Below, piece after piece: positions 23,532 to 36,755 of a stretch of DNA of 64,000 bases; within the stretch, counting starts at the first letter, position 1, and the number at the start of each line of letters is the position of its first letter. The translations under genes and the position numbers were made by a program. The DNA is from Istiophorus platypterus (lineage: Eukaryota; Chordata; Actinopteri; Istiophoriformes; Istiophoridae). The stretch covers positions 1-64,000 of the forward strand of contig JADGDC010000365.1 in the NCBI GenBank assembly GCA_016859345.1. Reading direction: 5' to 3'. The notes beneath the pieces were generated by a model. The model had not been told where the DNA came from. It saw only the letters and a list, made by a program, of their open reading frames with translations, and made no database searches.

Positions 23532-25676
23532 CTCTTCCCTGTGCCGCAGGTACCGCCGCTCCTCCTGTGAACCAGAGGTTTTTCCGTGGTGTCTTAGGTG
23601 GTGGTCGCAGTTAGTACCAGTGTCGAGGTGTCCACCGGCTGTATAGCCGCTGATCGGCTTCCTCAGATAGTCAGGTGAGTGTTTATCTATGTTGTATAGG
23701 CCTTTCCAACATGCATTGGTTTGACGACACAAACTAACAACAGTAGCACGTTATCCTTTATATTCTTACACAAAGGAAGTGTTGGAAGACTTCTGGATAG
23801 GAAAAAAACATAGCTTTAATGTGAGTATTGTTTTCTGAAAGAGATGTCTTTCTGAGCATAACACAAAGTAAAAATAGGGCTGTTTCTGGTTTGAGCAAGT
23901 ATCAAAAGTTGGGAAAAAAACAGCTTCTGTCTTAGTATTGTACCCGCCTTTATTCTTAAATTTACAGTGAAATAGGTGTGTCAAACCCACTGGATAGAAA
24001 CATACACCACTTACAATATTTTAGTTTTATTCATTGAAATAAAGCACAACATATGCATGGTTTTAGTGTATTCAATCACCTGGAAAAAGACCCATCTTAT
24101 CTTACATATTGTCTTTTTGACTCAAGACTCACTGACAGAAACTGAAATAAAAGCAAATTTTATCTTCTTATCCTTCTACTTGTAGCCCAATTGTATGTTA
24201 AGTTCAGAAAGACCTGTCATTCTACTGAAAATATTCTCACATATTCTATGAAAGCTGAAATAAGACACCAATTTGACCTCACATGCTCCTGGTTTTCAGA
24301 TATGTACACAAACTTAAATAATAAAACTAAAGTCTGTCTTCATAATCAATTTGTGGGGGAGGGAGGGAGGAGGGAGGTACTGTGAACCACTATCCCAGTT
24401 TTTGTTTGTTTGCTTCCTACCCTGTTTCTCTCTGTCCTTTGCCTCAGGGTGCCGCCCATCATCCCGTGAAGCAGTTCAATCACGCGCAGCCTTTCCACTC
24501 AGCATCCACAGGTGTCGGAAAGGGGAAGAATGGTTGCTCCAATATTTGGTGAAACCTGAAATGAAATCACAATGTTGTCACATACTTCTATATATATACA
24601 CAAACTCAAATAACAAAACCGAGGTGTGTCTTCAAATTATTTTTGTATACATTTGTAGGTGAAGTAGCACTAAGGGGGCTAGTCGGATGCTAACGGGAGA
24701 GTATTTGGGAGTTTTACTTTATTTTTTTTCGACGATAGACCAGAGGTTTTCTATACAGGGCATATGTATATTGTAGCATAGCAAGCAGCATGTTTGTGCG
24801 CATGCGCCTGAGGTTAGGTGAAGTTGGGTGGTAGACGTGACCCCTGACCCTTGACTCACGTCACGTGACGGTCAGCCGGAGCATAATGGCACTTTTTGTT
24901 TTCTCCGTGGGTGTTTGCCTGATTCCTGTACACTTTTAGGTGCCGTAACACTATAGGGGCTTGTCGGGATGCTAACGGGAGAGTATTTGGGTGTTTTTCT
25001 TTTTTTTCGACAATAGACCAGAGGTTTTCTCCGTGGGTGGTTGCCATGATTACCGGGCGCCCATTTTGTAGCTGCATGGGGCTCTCTTAGATTGTCAGGT
25101 GAGTGTTTAATTATCGACATTAGCCTCAGAGATTTATATGTGTCGGGCTGACTCTCAGACATTTGTGGGTGACGAGCACATTGGGGGAATAGGATTAGGT
25201 TAGAATAGGAAATAGGATGATAACCTAACCCTTACCCATATTCCCCGCAGTTATTACTACTAAGCATTCAATATAATGAAATAACCTCTAAAGAGGCCGC
25301 TGCAAATTTAATGAGACTTAGAGCAAATTATTATGATCAAGGGGAAAGCCTGAGAGGCTCCTTGTGTGGTGCATTAAACAGCAGGAAACGGAGGACAATT
25401 TGGACAGTATATAAGGCTCTGGAAAGATGGATGCCATTGCCTGATTCTCTAATTGGCAGAATAAACATTCTAAAGATGAATACAATACCAAAGTTCTTAG
25501 AATTGTTCCAAAAATAACCCTTTATGCCACCTAGCGGTATGTTTGACAAATAACACCACTCAATAGAGAATGGAATAAGAAACACTCCAGGCTTCGCCTA
25601 CCTCTGGTGTATCTTCCATGTGATGGGGCTGAGCCCCAACCACTCAATTCCCTCCCTCCCACATTTCACTCCTTCT
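23532..25676 (+). repeat. Array unit 12, last forward copy
   Basis: Ends at the inversion junction just after catttcactcctt, that is, exactly at the end of a unit. NRF-1-like palindrome 24798-24807. Confidence 0.92.
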
Positions 25677-25687
25677 GGCATACTTCA
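25677..25687. other. Inversion junction between forward and inverted arrays
   Basis: Forward-unit sequence stops after catttcactcctt. About ten bases of unmatched or degraded sequence (ggcatacttc) follow. From aagacagaag onward the sequence is the reverse complement of the unit, beginning inside the AT-rich part. There is no spacer of any length, so two arms of at least 11 kb face each other. Confidence 0.9.
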
Positions 25688-26099
25688 AGACAGAAGCTGT
25701 TTTTTTTCCCAACTCAACTTTTGATACTTGCTCAAACCAGAAACAGCCCTATTTTTACTACTTTGTGTTATGCTCAGAAAGACATCTCTTTCAGAAAACA
25801 ATACTCACATTAAAGCTATGTTTTTTTTCCCTATCCAGAAGTCTTCCAACACTTCCTTTGTGTAAGAATATAAAAGGATAACGTGCTACTGTTGTTAGTT
25901 TGTGTCACAAACCAATGCATGTTGGAAAGGCCTATACAACATAGATAAACACGCACCTGACTATCTGAGGAAGCCGATCCGCGGCTATACAGCCGGTGGA
26001 CACCTCGACACTGGTACTAACGGCGACCACCACCTAAGACACCACGGAAAAACCTCTGGTTCACAGGAGGAGCGCGGTACTCTGTGCACAGGGAAGAGG

Positions 26100-28269
26100 A
26101 GGAAATGGGAGGGAGGGGAAATTGAGTGGTTAGGGCTCAGCCCCATCACATGGAAGATACACCAGAGGTAGGCGAAGCCTGGAGTGTTTCTTATTCCATT
26201 CTCTATTGAGTGGTGTTATTTGTCAAACATACCGCTAGGTGGCGCCAAAGGGTTATTTTTGGAACAATTCTAAGAACTTTGGTATTGTATTCATCTTTAG
26301 AATGTTTATTCTGCCAATTAGAGAATCAGGCAATGGCATCCATCTTTCCAGAGCCTTATATACTGTCCAAATTGTCCTCCGTTTCCTGCTGTTTAATGCA
26401 CCACGCAAGGAGCCTCTCAGGCTTTCCCCCTTGATCATAATAATTTGCTCTAAGTCTCATTAAATTTGCAGCGGCCTCTTTAGAGGTTATTTCATTATAT
26501 TGAATGCTTAGTAGTAATAACTGCGGGGAATATGGGTAAGGGTTAGGTTATCATCCCTATTTCCTATTCCTAACCCTAATCCTATTCCCCCAATGTGCTA
26601 CGTCACCCACAAATGTACGGGAGTCAGCCCGACACATATAAATCTACGAGGCTAATGTCGATAATTAAACACTCACCTGACAATCTAAGAGAGCCCCATG
26701 CAGCTACAAAATGGACGCCGTTAATCATGGCAACCACCCACGGAGAAAACCTCTGGTCTATTGTCGAAAAAAAAAAGAAAACACCCAAATACTCTTCCCG
26801 TTAGCATCCCGACAAGCCCCTATAGTGTTACGGCACCTAAAAGTGTACAGGAATCAGGCAAACACCCACGGAGAAAAACAAAGAGGCGCTTATTATGTTC
26901 GCTGACCGTCACGTGACGTGAGTCAAGGGTCAGGGGTCACGCCTACCACCCAACTTCACTCTAACCTCAGGCGACAAGACAAACATGCTGCTTGCTATGC
27001 TACAATATACATATGCCCTGTATAGAAAAACCTCTGGTCTATCGTCGAAAAAAAAAAGTAAAACTCCCAAATACTCTCCCGTTAGCATCCGACTAGCCCC
27101 CTTAGTGCTACTTCACCTACAAATGTATACAAAAATAATTTGAAGACACACCTCGGTTTTGTTATTTGAGTTTGTGTATATATATAGAAGTATGTGACAA
27201 CATTGTGATTTCATTTCAGGTTTCACCAAATATTGAAGCAATCATTCTTCCCCATTACGACACCTGTGGATGCTGAGTGGAAAGGCTGCGCGTGATTGAA
27301 CTGCTTCACGGGATGATGGGCGGCACCCTGAGGCAAAGGACAGAGAGAAACAGGGTAGGAAGCAAACAAACAAAAACTGGGATAGTGGTTACGAGTACCC
27401 CCCTCCCTCCCTCCCTCCCCACACAAATTGATTATGAAGACAGACTTTAGTTTTATTATTTAAGTTTGTGTACATATCTGAAAACCAGGAGCATGTGAGG
27501 TCAAATTGGTGTCTTATTTCAGCTTTCATAGAATATGTGAGAATATTTTCAGTAGAATGACAGGTCTTTCTGAACTTAACATACAATTGGGCTACAAGTA
27601 GAAGGATAAGAAGATAAAATTTGCTTTTATTTCAGTTTCTGTCAGTGAGTCTTGAGTCACAAAGACAATATGTAAGATAAGATGGGTCTTTTTCCAGGTG
27701 ATTGAATACACTAAAACCATGCATATGTTGTGCTTTATTTCAATGAATAAAACTAAAATATTGTAAGTGGTGTATGTTTCTATCCAGTGGGTTTGACACA
27801 CCTATTTCACTGTAAATTTAAGAATAAGACGGGTACAATACTAAGACAGAAGCTGTTTTTTTTCCCCAACTTTTTGATACTTGCTCAAACCAGAAACAGC
27901 CCTATTTTTACTTTGTGTTATGCTCAGAAAGACATCTCTTTCAGAAAACAATACTCACATTAAAGCTATGTTTTTTTTCCTATCCAGAAGTCTTCCAACA
28001 CTTCCTTTGTGTAAGAATATAAAAGGATAACGTGCTACTGTTGTTAGTTTGTGTCGTCAAACCAATGCATGTTGGAAAGGCCTATACAACATAGATGAAC
28101 ACTCACCTGACTATCTGAGGAAGCTGATCCGCGGCTATACAGCCTCTGCACAGTCCACTATACGGTGGACACCTCGACACTGGTACTAACTGCGACCACC
28201 ACCTAAGACACCACGGAAAAACCTCTGGTTCACAGGAGGAGCGGCGGTACTCAAGTGCACAGGGAAGAG
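26100..28269 (-). repeat. Inverted unit I1
   Basis: Complete unit. CTCF-like motif on the plus strand at 26232-26246. The NRF-1-like site is broken (ggcgacaagacaaac). The second exon-like module has lost the usual ggaaagggg text (cccattacgacacc). Confidence 0.93.
26232..26246 (+). promoter_or_regulatory. CTCF-like motif (representative, inverted block)
   Basis: CCGCTAGGTGGCGCCA fits the known CTCF core CCASYAGRKGGCRS at 13 of 14 positions by my count. The same motif lies on the plus strand at 28408, 30585, 32737 and 34903, and on the minus strand in the forward block (complete at 6294-6308, 14758-14771, 16904-16918 and 23379-23393). It overlaps the end of the L1 relic. Binding is untested. 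Confidence 0.5.
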
Positions 28270-30447
28270 GAGTGAAATGTGGGAGGAAGGGGGAAATTGA
28301 GTGGTTAGGGCTCAGCCCCCATCACATGGAAGATACACTAGAGGTAGGCGAAGCCTGGAGTTTTTCTTATTCCATTCTCTATTGAGTGGTGTTATTTGTC
28401 AAACATACCGCTAGGTGGCGCCAAAGGGTTATTTTTGGAACAATTCTAAGAACTTTGGTATTGTATTCATCTTTAGAATGTTTATTCTGCCAATTAGAGA
28501 ATCAGGCAATGGCATCCATCTTTCCAGAGCCTTATATACTGTCCAAATTGTCCTCCGTTTCCTGCTGTTTAATGCACCACGCAAGGAGCCTCTCAGGCTT
28601 TCCCCCTTGATCATAATAATTTGCTCTAAGTCTCATTAAATTTGCAGCGGCCTCTTTAGAGGTTATTTCATTATATTGAATGCTTAGTAGTAATAACTGC
28701 GGGGAATATGGGTAAGGGTTAGGTTATCATCCCTATTTCCTATTCCTAACCCTAATCCTATTCCCCCAATGTGCTACGTCACCCACAAATGTACGGGAGT
28801 CAGCCCGACACATATAAATCTACGAGGCTAATGTCGATAATTAAACACTCACCTGACAATCTAAGAGAGCCCCATGCAGCTACAAAATGGACGCCGGTAA
28901 TCATGGCAACCACCCACGGAGAAAACCTCTGGTCTATTGTCGAAAAAAAAAAGAAAAACACCCAAATACTCTCCCGTTAGCATCCCGACAAGCCCCTATA
29001 GTGTTACGGCACCTAAAAGTGTACAGGAATCAGGCAAACACCCACGGAGAAAACAAAGAGGCGCCATTATGCTCCGGCTGACCGTCACGTGACGTGAGTC
29101 AAGGGTCAGGGGTCACGCCTACCACCCAACTTCACTCTAACCTCAGGCGCAAGCGCACAAACATGCTGCTTGCTATGCTACAATATACATATGCCCTGTA
29201 TAGAAAAACCTCTGGTCTATCGTCAAAAAAAAAGTAAAACTCCCAAATACTCTCCCGTTAGCATCCGACTAGCCCCCTTAGTGCTACTTCACCTACAAAT
29301 GTATACAAAAATAATTTGAAGACACACCTCGGTTTTGTTATTTGAGTTTGTGTATATATATAGAAGTATGTGACAACATTGTGATTTCATTTCAGGTTTC
29401 ACCAAATATTGGAGCAACCATTCTTCCCAATTCCGACACCTGTGGATGCTGAGTGGAATTGGCTGCGCGTGATTGAACTGCTTCACGGGATGATGGGCGG
29501 CACCCTGAGGCAAAGGACAGAGAGAAACAGGGTAGGAAGCAAACAAACAAAAACTGGGATAGTGGTTACGAGTACCCCCCTCCCTCCCTCCCTCCCTCCC
29601 CCCACAAATTGATTATGAAGACAGACTTTAGTTTTATTATTTAAGTTTGTGTACATATCTGAAAACCAGGAGCATGTGAGGTCAAATTGGTGTCTTATTT
29701 CAGCTTTCATAGAATATGTGAGAATATTTTCAGTAGAATGACAGGTCTTTCTGAACTTAACATACAATTGGGCTACAAGTAGAAGGATAAGAAGATAAAA
29801 TTTGCTTTTATTTCAGTTTCTGTCAGTGAGTCTTGAGTCACAAAGACAATATGTAAGATAAGATGGGTCTTTTCCCAGGTGATTGAATACACTAAAACCA
29901 TGCATATGTTGTGCTTTATTTCAATGAATAAAACTAAAATATTGTAAGTGGTGTATGTTTCTATCCAGTGGGTTTGACACACCTATTTCACTGTAAATTT
30001 AAGAATAAGACGGGTACAATACTAAGACAGAAGCTGTTTTTTTCCCAACTTTTTGATACTTGCTCAAACCAGAAACAGCCCTATTTTTACTTTGTGTTAT
30101 GCTCAGAAAGACATCTCTTTCAGAAAACAATACTCACATTAAAGCTATGTTTTTTTTTCCTATCCAGAAGTCTTCCAACACTTCCTTTGTGTAAGAATAT
30201 AAAAGGATAACGTGCTACTGTTGTTAGTTTGTGTCGTCAAACCAATGCATGTTGGAAAGGCCTATACAACATAGATAAACACTCACCTGACTATCTGAGG
30301 AAGCTGATCCGCGGCTATACAGCCGCTGCACAGTCCACTATACGGTGGACACCTCGACACTGGTACTAACTGCGACCACCACCTAAGACAACACGGAAAA
30401 ACCTCTGGTTCACAGGAGGAGCGGGCGTACTCATGCACAGGGAAGAG
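28270..30447 (-). repeat. Inverted unit I2
   Basis: Complete unit with CTCF-like motif at 28408-28422. The sequence around 29430-29462 (cccaattccg ... gtggaattggc) differs from other copies by two matching changes. Confidence 0.93.
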
Positions 30448-32600
30448 GAGGAAATGTGGGAGGGAAGGGGAAATTGAGTGGTTAGGGCTCAGCCCCCATC
30501 ACATGGAAGATACACCAGAGGTAGGCGAAGCCTGGAGTGTTTCTTATTCCATTCTCTATTGAGTGGTGTTATTTGTCAAACATACCGCTAGGTGGCGCCA
30601 AAGGGTTATTTTTGGAACAATTCTAAGAACTTTGGTATTGTATTCATCTTTAGAATGTTTATTCTGCCAATTAGAGAATCAGGCAATGGCATCCATCTTT
30701 CCAGAGCCTTATATACTGTCCAAATTGTCCTCCGTTTCCTGCTGTTTAATGCACCACGCAAGGAGCCTCTCAGGCTTTCCCCCTTGATCATAATAATTTG
30801 CTCTAAGTCTCATTAAATTTGCAGCGGCCTCTTTAGAGGTTATTTCATTATATTGAATGCTTAGTAGTAATAACTGCGGGAATATGGGTAAGGGTTAGGT
30901 TATCATCCCTATTTCCTATTCCTAACCCTAATCCTATTCCCCCAATGTGCTACGCCACCCACAAATGTACGGAGTCCGCCCGACACATATAAATCTACGA
31001 GGCTAATGTCGATAATTAAACACTCACCTGACAATCTAAGAGAGCCCCATGCAGCTACAAAATGGACGCCGTAATCATGGCAACCACCCACGGAGAAAAC
31101 CTCTGGTCTATTGTCGAAAAAAAAAAGAAAAACACCCAAATACTTCCTCCCGTTAGCATCCCGACAAGCCCCTATAGTGTTACGGCACCTAAAAGTGTAC
31201 AGGAATCAGGCAAACACCCACGGAGAAAAACAAAGAGGCGCCTATTATGTTCGCTGACCGTCACGTGACGTGAGTCAAGGGTCAGGGGTCACGCCTACCA
31301 CCCAACTTCACTCTAACCTCAGGCGCATGCGCACAAACATGCTGCTTGCTATGCTACAATATACATATGCCCTGTATAGAAAAACCTCTGGTCTATCGTC
31401 AAAAAAAATAAAGTAAAACTCCCAAATACTTCTCCGTTAGCATCCGACTAGCCCCTTAGTGCTACTTCACCTACAAATGTATACAAAAATAATTTGAAGA
31501 CACACCTCGGTTTTGTTATTTGAGTTTGTGTATATATATAGAAGTATGTGACAACATTGTGATTTCATTTCAGGTTTCACCAAATATTGGAGCAACCATT
31601 CTTCCCCTTTCCGACACCTGTGGATGCTGAGTGGAAAGGCTGCGCGTGATTGAACTGCTTCACGGGATGATGGGCGGCACCCTGAGGCAAAGGACAGAGA
31701 GAAACAGGGTAGGAAGCAAACAAACAAAAACTGGGATAGTGGTTACGAGTACTCCCCTCCCTCCCTCCCTCCCCCCCCACAAATTGATTATGAAGACAGA
31801 CTTTAGTTTTATTATTTAAGTTTGTGTACATATCTGAAAACCAGGAGCATGTGAGGTCAAATTGGTGTCTTATTTCAGCTTTCATAGAATATGTGAGAAT
31901 ATTTTCAGTAGAATGACAGGTCTTTCTGAACTTAACATACAATTGGGCTACAAGTAGAAGGATAAGAAGATAAAATTTGCTTTTATTTCAGTTTCTGTCA
32001 GTGAGTCTTGAGTCACAAAGACAATATGTAAGATAAGATGGGTCTTTTTCCAGGTGATTGAATACACTAAAACCATGCATATGTTGTGCTTTATTTCAAT
32101 GAATAAAACTAAAATATTGTAAGTGGTGTATGTTTCTATCCAGTGGGTTTGACACACCTATTTCACTGTAAATTTAAGAATAAGACGGGTACAATACTAA
32201 GACAGAAGCTGTTTTTTTTCCAACTTTTTGATACTTGCTCAAACCAGAAACAGCCCTATTTTTACTTTGTGTTATGCTCAGAAAGACATCTCTTTCAGAA
32301 AACAATACTCACATTAAAGCTATGTTTTTTTTCCTATCCAGAAGTCTTCCAACACTTCCTTTGTGTAAGAATATAAAAGGATAACGTGCTACTGTTGTTA
32401 GTTTGTGTCGTCAAACCAATGCATGTTGGAAAGGCCTATACAACATAGATAAACACTCACCTGACTATCTGAGGAAGCTGATCCGCGGCTATACAGCCGG
32501 TGGACACCTCGACACTGGTACTAACTGCACTCACCACCTAAGACACCACGGAAAACCTCTGGTTCACAGGAGGAGCGCGGTACCTGTGCACAGGGAAGAG
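30448..32600 (-). repeat. Inverted unit I3
   Basis: Complete unit. CTCF-like motif 30585-30599; NRF-1-like palindrome 31323-31332. Confidence 0.93.
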
Positions 32601-34764
32601 GAGGAAATGTGGGAGGGAGGGGAAATTGAGTGGTTAGGGCTCAGCCCCCATCACATGGAAGATACACTAGAGGTAGGCTAAGCCTGGAGTGTTTCTTATT
32701 CCATTCTCTATTGAGTGGTGTTATTTGTCAAACATACCGCTAGGTGGCGCCAAAGGGTTATTTTTGGAACAATTCTAAGAACTTTGGTATTGTATTCATC
32801 TTTAGAATGTTTATTCTGCCAATTAGAGAATCAGGCAATGGCATCCATCTTTCCAGAGCCTTATATACTGTCCAAATTGTCCTCCGTTTCCTGCTGTTTA
32901 ATGCACCACGCAAGGAGCCTCTCAGGCTTTCCCTTGATCATAATAATTTGCTCTAAGTCTCATTAAATTTGCAGCGGCCTCTTTAGAGGTTATTTCATTA
33001 TATTGAATGCTTAGTAGTAATAACTGCGGGAATATGGGTAAGGGTTAGGTTATCATCCCTATTTCCTATTCCTAACCCTAATCCTATTCCCCCAATGTGC
33101 TACGTCACCCACAAATGTACGGGAGTCAGCCCGACACATATAAATCTACGAGGCTAATGTCGATAATTAAACACTCACCTGACAATCTAAGAGAGCCCCA
33201 TGCAGCTACAAAATGGACGCCGGTAATCATGGCAACCACCCACGGAGAAAACCTCTGGTCTATTGTCGAAAAAAAAAGAAAACACCCAAATACTTCTCCC
33301 GTTAGCATCCCGACAAGCCCCTATAGTGTTACGGCACCTAAAAGTGTACAGGAATCAGGCAAACACCCACGGAGAAAAACAAAGAGGCGCCTATTATGTT
33401 CGCTGACCGTCACGTGACGTGAGTCAAGGGTCAGGGGTCACGCCTACCACCCAACTTCACTCTAACCTCAGGCGCAAGCGCACAAACATGCTGCTTGCTA
33501 TGCTACAATATACATATGCCCTGTATAGAAAAACCTCTGGTCTATCGTCAAAAAATAAAGTAAAACTCCCAAATACTCTCCCGTTAGCATCCGACTAGCC
33601 CCTTAGTGCTACTTCACCTACAAATGTATACAAAAATAATTTGAAGACACACCTCGGTTTTGTTATTTGAGTTTGTGTATATATATAGAAGTATGTGACA
33701 ACATTGTGATTTCATTTCAGGTTTCACCAAATATTGGAGCAACCATTCTTCCCCTTCCGACACCTGTGGATGCTGAGTGGAAAGGCTGCGTGTGATTGAA
33801 CTGCTTCACGGGATGATGGGCGGCACCCTGAGGCAAAGGACAGAGAGAAACAGGGTAGGAAGCAAACAAACAAAAACTGGGATAGTGGTTACGAGTACTC
33901 CCTCCTCCCTCCCTCCCCACAAATTGATTATGAAGACAGACTTTAGTTTTATTATTTAAGTTTGTGTACATATCTGAAAACCAGGAGCATGTGAGGTCAA
34001 ATTGGTGTCTTATTTCAGCTTTCATAGAATATGTGAGAATATTTTCAGTAGAATGACAGGTCTTTCTGAACTTAACATACAATTGGGCTACAAGTAGAAG
34101 GATAAGAAGATAAAATTTGCTTTTATTTCAGTTTCTGTCAGTGAGTCTTGAGTCACAAAGACAATATGTAAGATAAGATGGGTCTTTTCCCAGGTGATTG
34201 AATACACTAAAACCATGCATATGTTGTGCTTTATTTCAATGAATAAAACTAAAATATTGTAAGTGGTGTATGTTTCTATCCAGTGGGTTTGACACACCTA
34301 TTTCACTGTAAATTTAAGAATAAGACGGGTACAATACTAAGACAGAAGCTGTTTTTTTTCCCAACTTTTTGATACTTGCTCAAACCAGAAACAGCCCTAT
34401 TTTTACTTTGTGTTATGCTCAGAAAGACATCTCTTTCAGAAAACAATACTCACATTAAAGCTATGTTTTTTTTCCCAATCCAGAAGTCTTCCAACACTTC
34501 CTTTGTGTAAGAATATAAAAGGATAACGTGCTACTGTTGTTAGTTTGTGTCGTCAAACCAATGCATGTTGGAAAGGCCTATATAACATAGATGAACACTC
34601 ACCTGACTATCTGAGGAAGCTGATCCATGGGCTATACAGCCGCTGCACAGTCCACTATACGGTGGACACCTCGACACTGGTACTCACTGCACTCACCACC
34701 TAAGACAACACGGAAAACCTCTGGTTCACAGGAGGAGCGGCGGTACTAAGTGCACAGGGAAGAG
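32601..34764 (-). repeat. Inverted unit I4
   Basis: Complete unit. CTCF-like motif 32737-32751. NRF-1-like site is gcgcaagcgc. The C-rich tract (33898-33917) is short. Confidence 0.93.
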
Positions 34765-36755
34765 GAGTGAAATGTGGGAGGGAGGGGGAAATTGAGTGGT
34801 TAGGGCTCAGCCCCCATCACATGGAAGATACACTAGAGGTAGGCGAAGCCTGGAGTTTTTCTTATTCCATTCTCTATTGAGTGGTGTTATTTGTCAAACA
34901 TACCGCTAGGTGGCGCCAAAGGGTTATTTTTGGAACAATTCTAAGAACTTTGGTATTGTATTCATCTTTAGAATGTTTATTCTGCCAATTAGAGAATCAG
35001 GCAATGGCATCCATCTTTCCAGAGCCTTATATACTGTCCAAATTGTCCTCCGTTTCCTGCTGTTTAATGCACCACGCAAGGAGCCTCTCAGGCTTTCCCC
35101 CTTGATCATAATAATTTGCTCTAAGTCTCATTAAATTTGCAGCGGCCTCTTTAGAGGTTATTTCATTATATTGAATGCTTAGTAGTAATAACTGCGGGGA
35201 ATATGGGTAAGGGTTAGGTTATCATCCCTATTTCCTATTCCTAACCCTAATCCTATTCCCCCAATGTGCTACGTCACCCACAAATGTACGGGAGTCAGCC
35301 CGACACATATAAATCTACGAGGCTAATGTCGATAATTAAACACTCACCTGACAATCTAAGAGAGCCCCATGCAGCTACAAAATGGACGCCGGTAATCATG
35401 GCAACCACCCACGGAGAAAACCTCTGGTCTATTGTCGAAAAAAAAAAGAAAAACACCCAAATACTCTCCGTTAGCATCCCGACAAGCCCCTATAGTGTTA
35501 CGGCACCTAAAAGTGTACAGGAATCAGGCAAACACCCACGGAGAATACAAAGAGGCGACATTATTATGTTCGCTGACCGTCCACGTGACGTGAGTCAAGG
35601 GTCAGGGGTCACGTCTACCACCCAACTTCTCCTAACCTCAGGCGCATGCGCACAAACATGCTGCTTGCTATGCTACAATATACATATGCCCTGTATAGAA
35701 AACCTCTGGTCTATCGTCGAAAAAAAATAAAGTAAAACTCCCAAATACTCTCCCGTTAGCATCCGACTAGCCCCTTAGTGCTACTTCACCTACAAATGTA
35801 TACAAAAATAATTTGAAGACACACCTCGGTTTTGTTATTTGAGTTTGTGTATATATATAGAAGTATGTGACAACATTGTGATTTCATTTCAGGTTTCACC
35901 AAATATTGGAGCAACCATTCTTCCCCTTTCCGACACCTGTGGATGCTGAGTGGAAAGGCTGCGCGTGATTGAACTGCTTCACGGGATGATGGGCGGCACC
36001 CTGAGGCAAAGGACAGAGAGAAACAGGGTAGGAAGCAAACAAACAAAAACTGGGATAGTGGTTACGAGTACCCCCCCCACAAATTGATTATGAAGACAGA
36101 CTTTAGTTTTATTATTTAAGTTTGTGTACATATCTGAAAACCAGGAGCATGTGAGGTCAAATTGGTGTCTTATTTCAGCTTTCATAGAATATGTGAGAAT
36201 ATTTTCAGTAGAATGACAGGTCTTTCTGAACTTAACATACAATTGGGCTACAAGTAGAAGGATAAGAAGATAAAATTTGCTTTTATTTCAGTTTCTGTCA
36301 GTGAGTCTTGAGTCACAAAGACAATATGTAAGATAAGATGGGTCTTTTTCCAGGTGATTGAATACACTAAAACCATGCATATGTTGTGCTTTATTTCAAT
36401 GAATAAAACTAAAATATTGTAAGTGGTGTATGTTTCTATCCAGTGGGTTTGACACACCTATTTCACTGTAAATTTAAGAATAAGACGGGTACAATACTAA
36501 GACAGAAGCTGTTTTTTTCCCAACTTTTTGATACTTGCTCAAACCAGAAACAGCCCTATTTTTACTTTGTGTTATGCTCAGAAAGACATCTCTTTCAGAA
36601 AACAATACTCACATTAAAGCTATGTTTTTTTTTCCTATCCAGAAGTCTTCCAACACTTCCTTTGTGTAAGAATATAAAAGGATAACGTGCTACTGTTGTT
36701 AGTTTGTGTCATCAAACCAATGCATGTTGGAAAGGCCTATATAACATAGATGAAC
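34765..36755 (-). repeat. Inverted unit I5, cut by the gap
   Basis: CTCF-like motif 34903-34917; NRF-1-like palindrome 35642-35651. The C tract is reduced to a pure C run at 36070-36078. Continues into the N run. Confidence 0.93.

Larger units (their letters stand above)
1..25676 (+). repeat. Tandem array of ~2.15 kb composite units, forward block
   Basis: Twelve head-to-tail copies, counted from the recurring ctcttccctgtgccgcag landmark (near 1, 2120, 4270, 6439, 8581, 10728, 12741, 14910, 17052, 19210, 21361, 23532). Spacing is 2.12-2.17 kb except one 2.01 kb unit. Copies look more than about 95% identical by eye and differ mainly in homopolymer runs, the G-rich tract and short indels. Unit order, with unit-1 positions: acceptor/exon/donor-like module (1-150), AT-rich stretch with AATAAA (507-512), G tract (about 823-829), second acceptor (898), transcription-factor-like motif block (1245-1345), internal module with donor (1392-1550), telomere-like inverted repeat (1630-1695), L1-type ORF2 relic (1700-2077). 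No long conserved open frame spans a unit. I do not recognise the whole unit as a named satellite. The array is already in progress at base 1. Confidence 0.97.
25688..36755 (-). repeat. Tandem array of the same ~2.15 kb unit, inverted block
   Basis: A partial unit (25688-26099), four complete units (26100-28269, 28270-30447, 30448-32600, 32601-34764) and a partial unit (34765-36755) cut by the gap. These copies share variants that the forward block lacks: tctacgaggc and tgtacgggag at the internal intron, the full ctaaccctaatcc telomere-like text, a disrupted first acceptor (variable bases between gcacaggg and the exon) and a complete CTCF-like motif in all five copies. The block is a separately homogenised subfamily. 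Confidence 0.96.

Noticed and set aside
1..25676. CRISPR-like or rDNA-spacer explanation for the tandem array
   Set aside because: Units are 2.15 kb with no short direct repeats separated by spacers, and no rRNA sequence is present. The eukaryotic splice and retroelement signals argue against both.
29409..29612. Open frames on the opposite strand of the G/C-rich acceptor region
   Set aside because: They are shadow frames across a non-coding polypyrimidine and G-tract region, and they change with tract length.
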